Shown here in pieces: positions 7,292 through 7,528 of a stretch of 7,528 bases of DNA. Within the stretch, counting starts at the first letter, position 1, and each line of letters opens with the position of its first letter. Source of the stretch: Desulfuromonadales bacterium (lineage in GTDB: Bacteria > Desulfobacterota > Desulfuromonadia > Desulfuromonadales > UBA2294); assembly GCA_030591795.1 (NCBI GenBank), contig JAUVAJ010000074.1:1-7528 (forward strand). Reading direction: 5' to 3'. A program made the translations under genes and the position numbers. The notes under the pieces are model-generated. The model saw only the letters and a list, made by a program, of their open reading frames with translations. It ran no database searches and was not told the DNA's origin.

Positions 7292-7527
7292 ACAAAATAC
7301 GGCAAATGAAAATTTTCCATATGCATTTTTTGGTAGGTGTCTACTTGAGACTTGTTTTTGATGTTCAAGAAATTTTTCAACTCTGTCTCCAAGGCAGAGA
7401 TCTGTACGTCGTCAAACCCTTTGGCACTCTTTAGCCTGAAAGCTAAGAGACACTTTCCCGAAGTATCTGTGGTCTGATCAGTTCCTTTTTCAGGGGCGGT
7501 AGCCCCAAGTTCTCTCTTCTTCTGCGA
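7261..7527 (-). CDS. Hypothetical protein, C-terminal 88 codons, cut by right edge
   Basis: An open frame enters from beyond the window and ends at TGA 7261-7263. The first residues are polar (SQKKRELGATAPEKGTDQ), then KCLLAFRLKSAKGFDDVQI, ALETELKNFLNIKNK and a last part that reads HLPYFVCILKLLTLY. No family is recognised and no motif stands out. Being open for 88 codons is only moderate evidence, because the region is short and the true start lies outside. The DNA contains three small hairpins (7381-7399, 7427-7449, 7493-7506), which could instead mean a structured non-coding stretch. The last codons overlap the next reading frame and probably do not belong to the ancestral protein if a frameshift lies between 7291 and 7400. 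Confidence 0.4.
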   Translation of the reverse strand, partial: SQKKRELGATAPEKGTDQTTDTSGKCLLAFRLKSAKGFDDVQISALETELKNFLNIKNKSQVDTYQKMHMENFHLPYFVCILKLLTLY

Positions 7528-7528
7528 C

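Noticed and set aside
7261..7400. Programmed -1 frameshift joining the two right-edge frames
   Set aside because: No good X-XXY-YYZ slippery heptamer is in the proper frame; ordinary mutation or sequencing error is simpler.
7493..7506. GGGGC/GCCCC hairpin as a rho-independent terminator
   Set aside because: No T run follows it on either strand; T residues lie on the wrong side.

Overview
The window looks like a chromosomal segment of a Gram-negative anaerobe, probably a deltaproteobacterium near Desulfuromonas, Geobacter or Pelobacter. This rests on three things: the translation-gene order rpsB-tsf-pyrH-frr followed by uppS, a dicluster ferredoxin gene inside that cluster, and an LptF/LptG pair (which implies an LPS-bearing outer membrane). 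The taxonomic placement is an inference from protein style and synteny; no 16S or other marker is present.

Left two thirds of the left half (1-3862, minus strand): a housekeeping operon read right to left. A sigma70-type promoter (3834-3862) drives a structured leader, then rpsB (ribosomal protein S2), a strong intergenic hairpin, tsf (EF-Ts, GTG start), pyrH (UMP kinase), frr (ribosome recycling factor), a 53-residue 2[4Fe-4S] ferredoxin, a rho-independent terminator, and the first 46 codons of uppS (undecaprenyl diphosphate synthase), which runs off the left edge. S2 carries a long Lys/Glu/Ala/Pro tail built of octapeptide repeats whose DNA is nearly identical from copy to copy.

Middle (3895-6168, plus strand): divergent lptF and lptG, separated by 3 nt. 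They encode the two permease subunits of the LPS export ABC transporter LptB2FG.

Right (6230-7528): accessory material. A higBA-type toxin-antitoxin module (6268-6843) has its own promoter with a small palindrome over the -35 box. After it, a visibly AT-richer stretch on the minus strand contains two overlapping reading frames with no recognisable family. The upstream frame enters from beyond the right edge, and the two may be one gene broken by a frameshift. The junction carries the string GGGGTCAGGTCT (minus strand).

No rRNA, tRNA, CRISPR array or complete insertion sequence is seen. No intergenic gap exceeds 300 bases. I do not see a convincing new multi-gene system. The most unusual items are the repeat-built S2 tail, the structured rpsB leader, the near-leaderless toxin transcript and the broken or overlapping unknown gene at the right edge.
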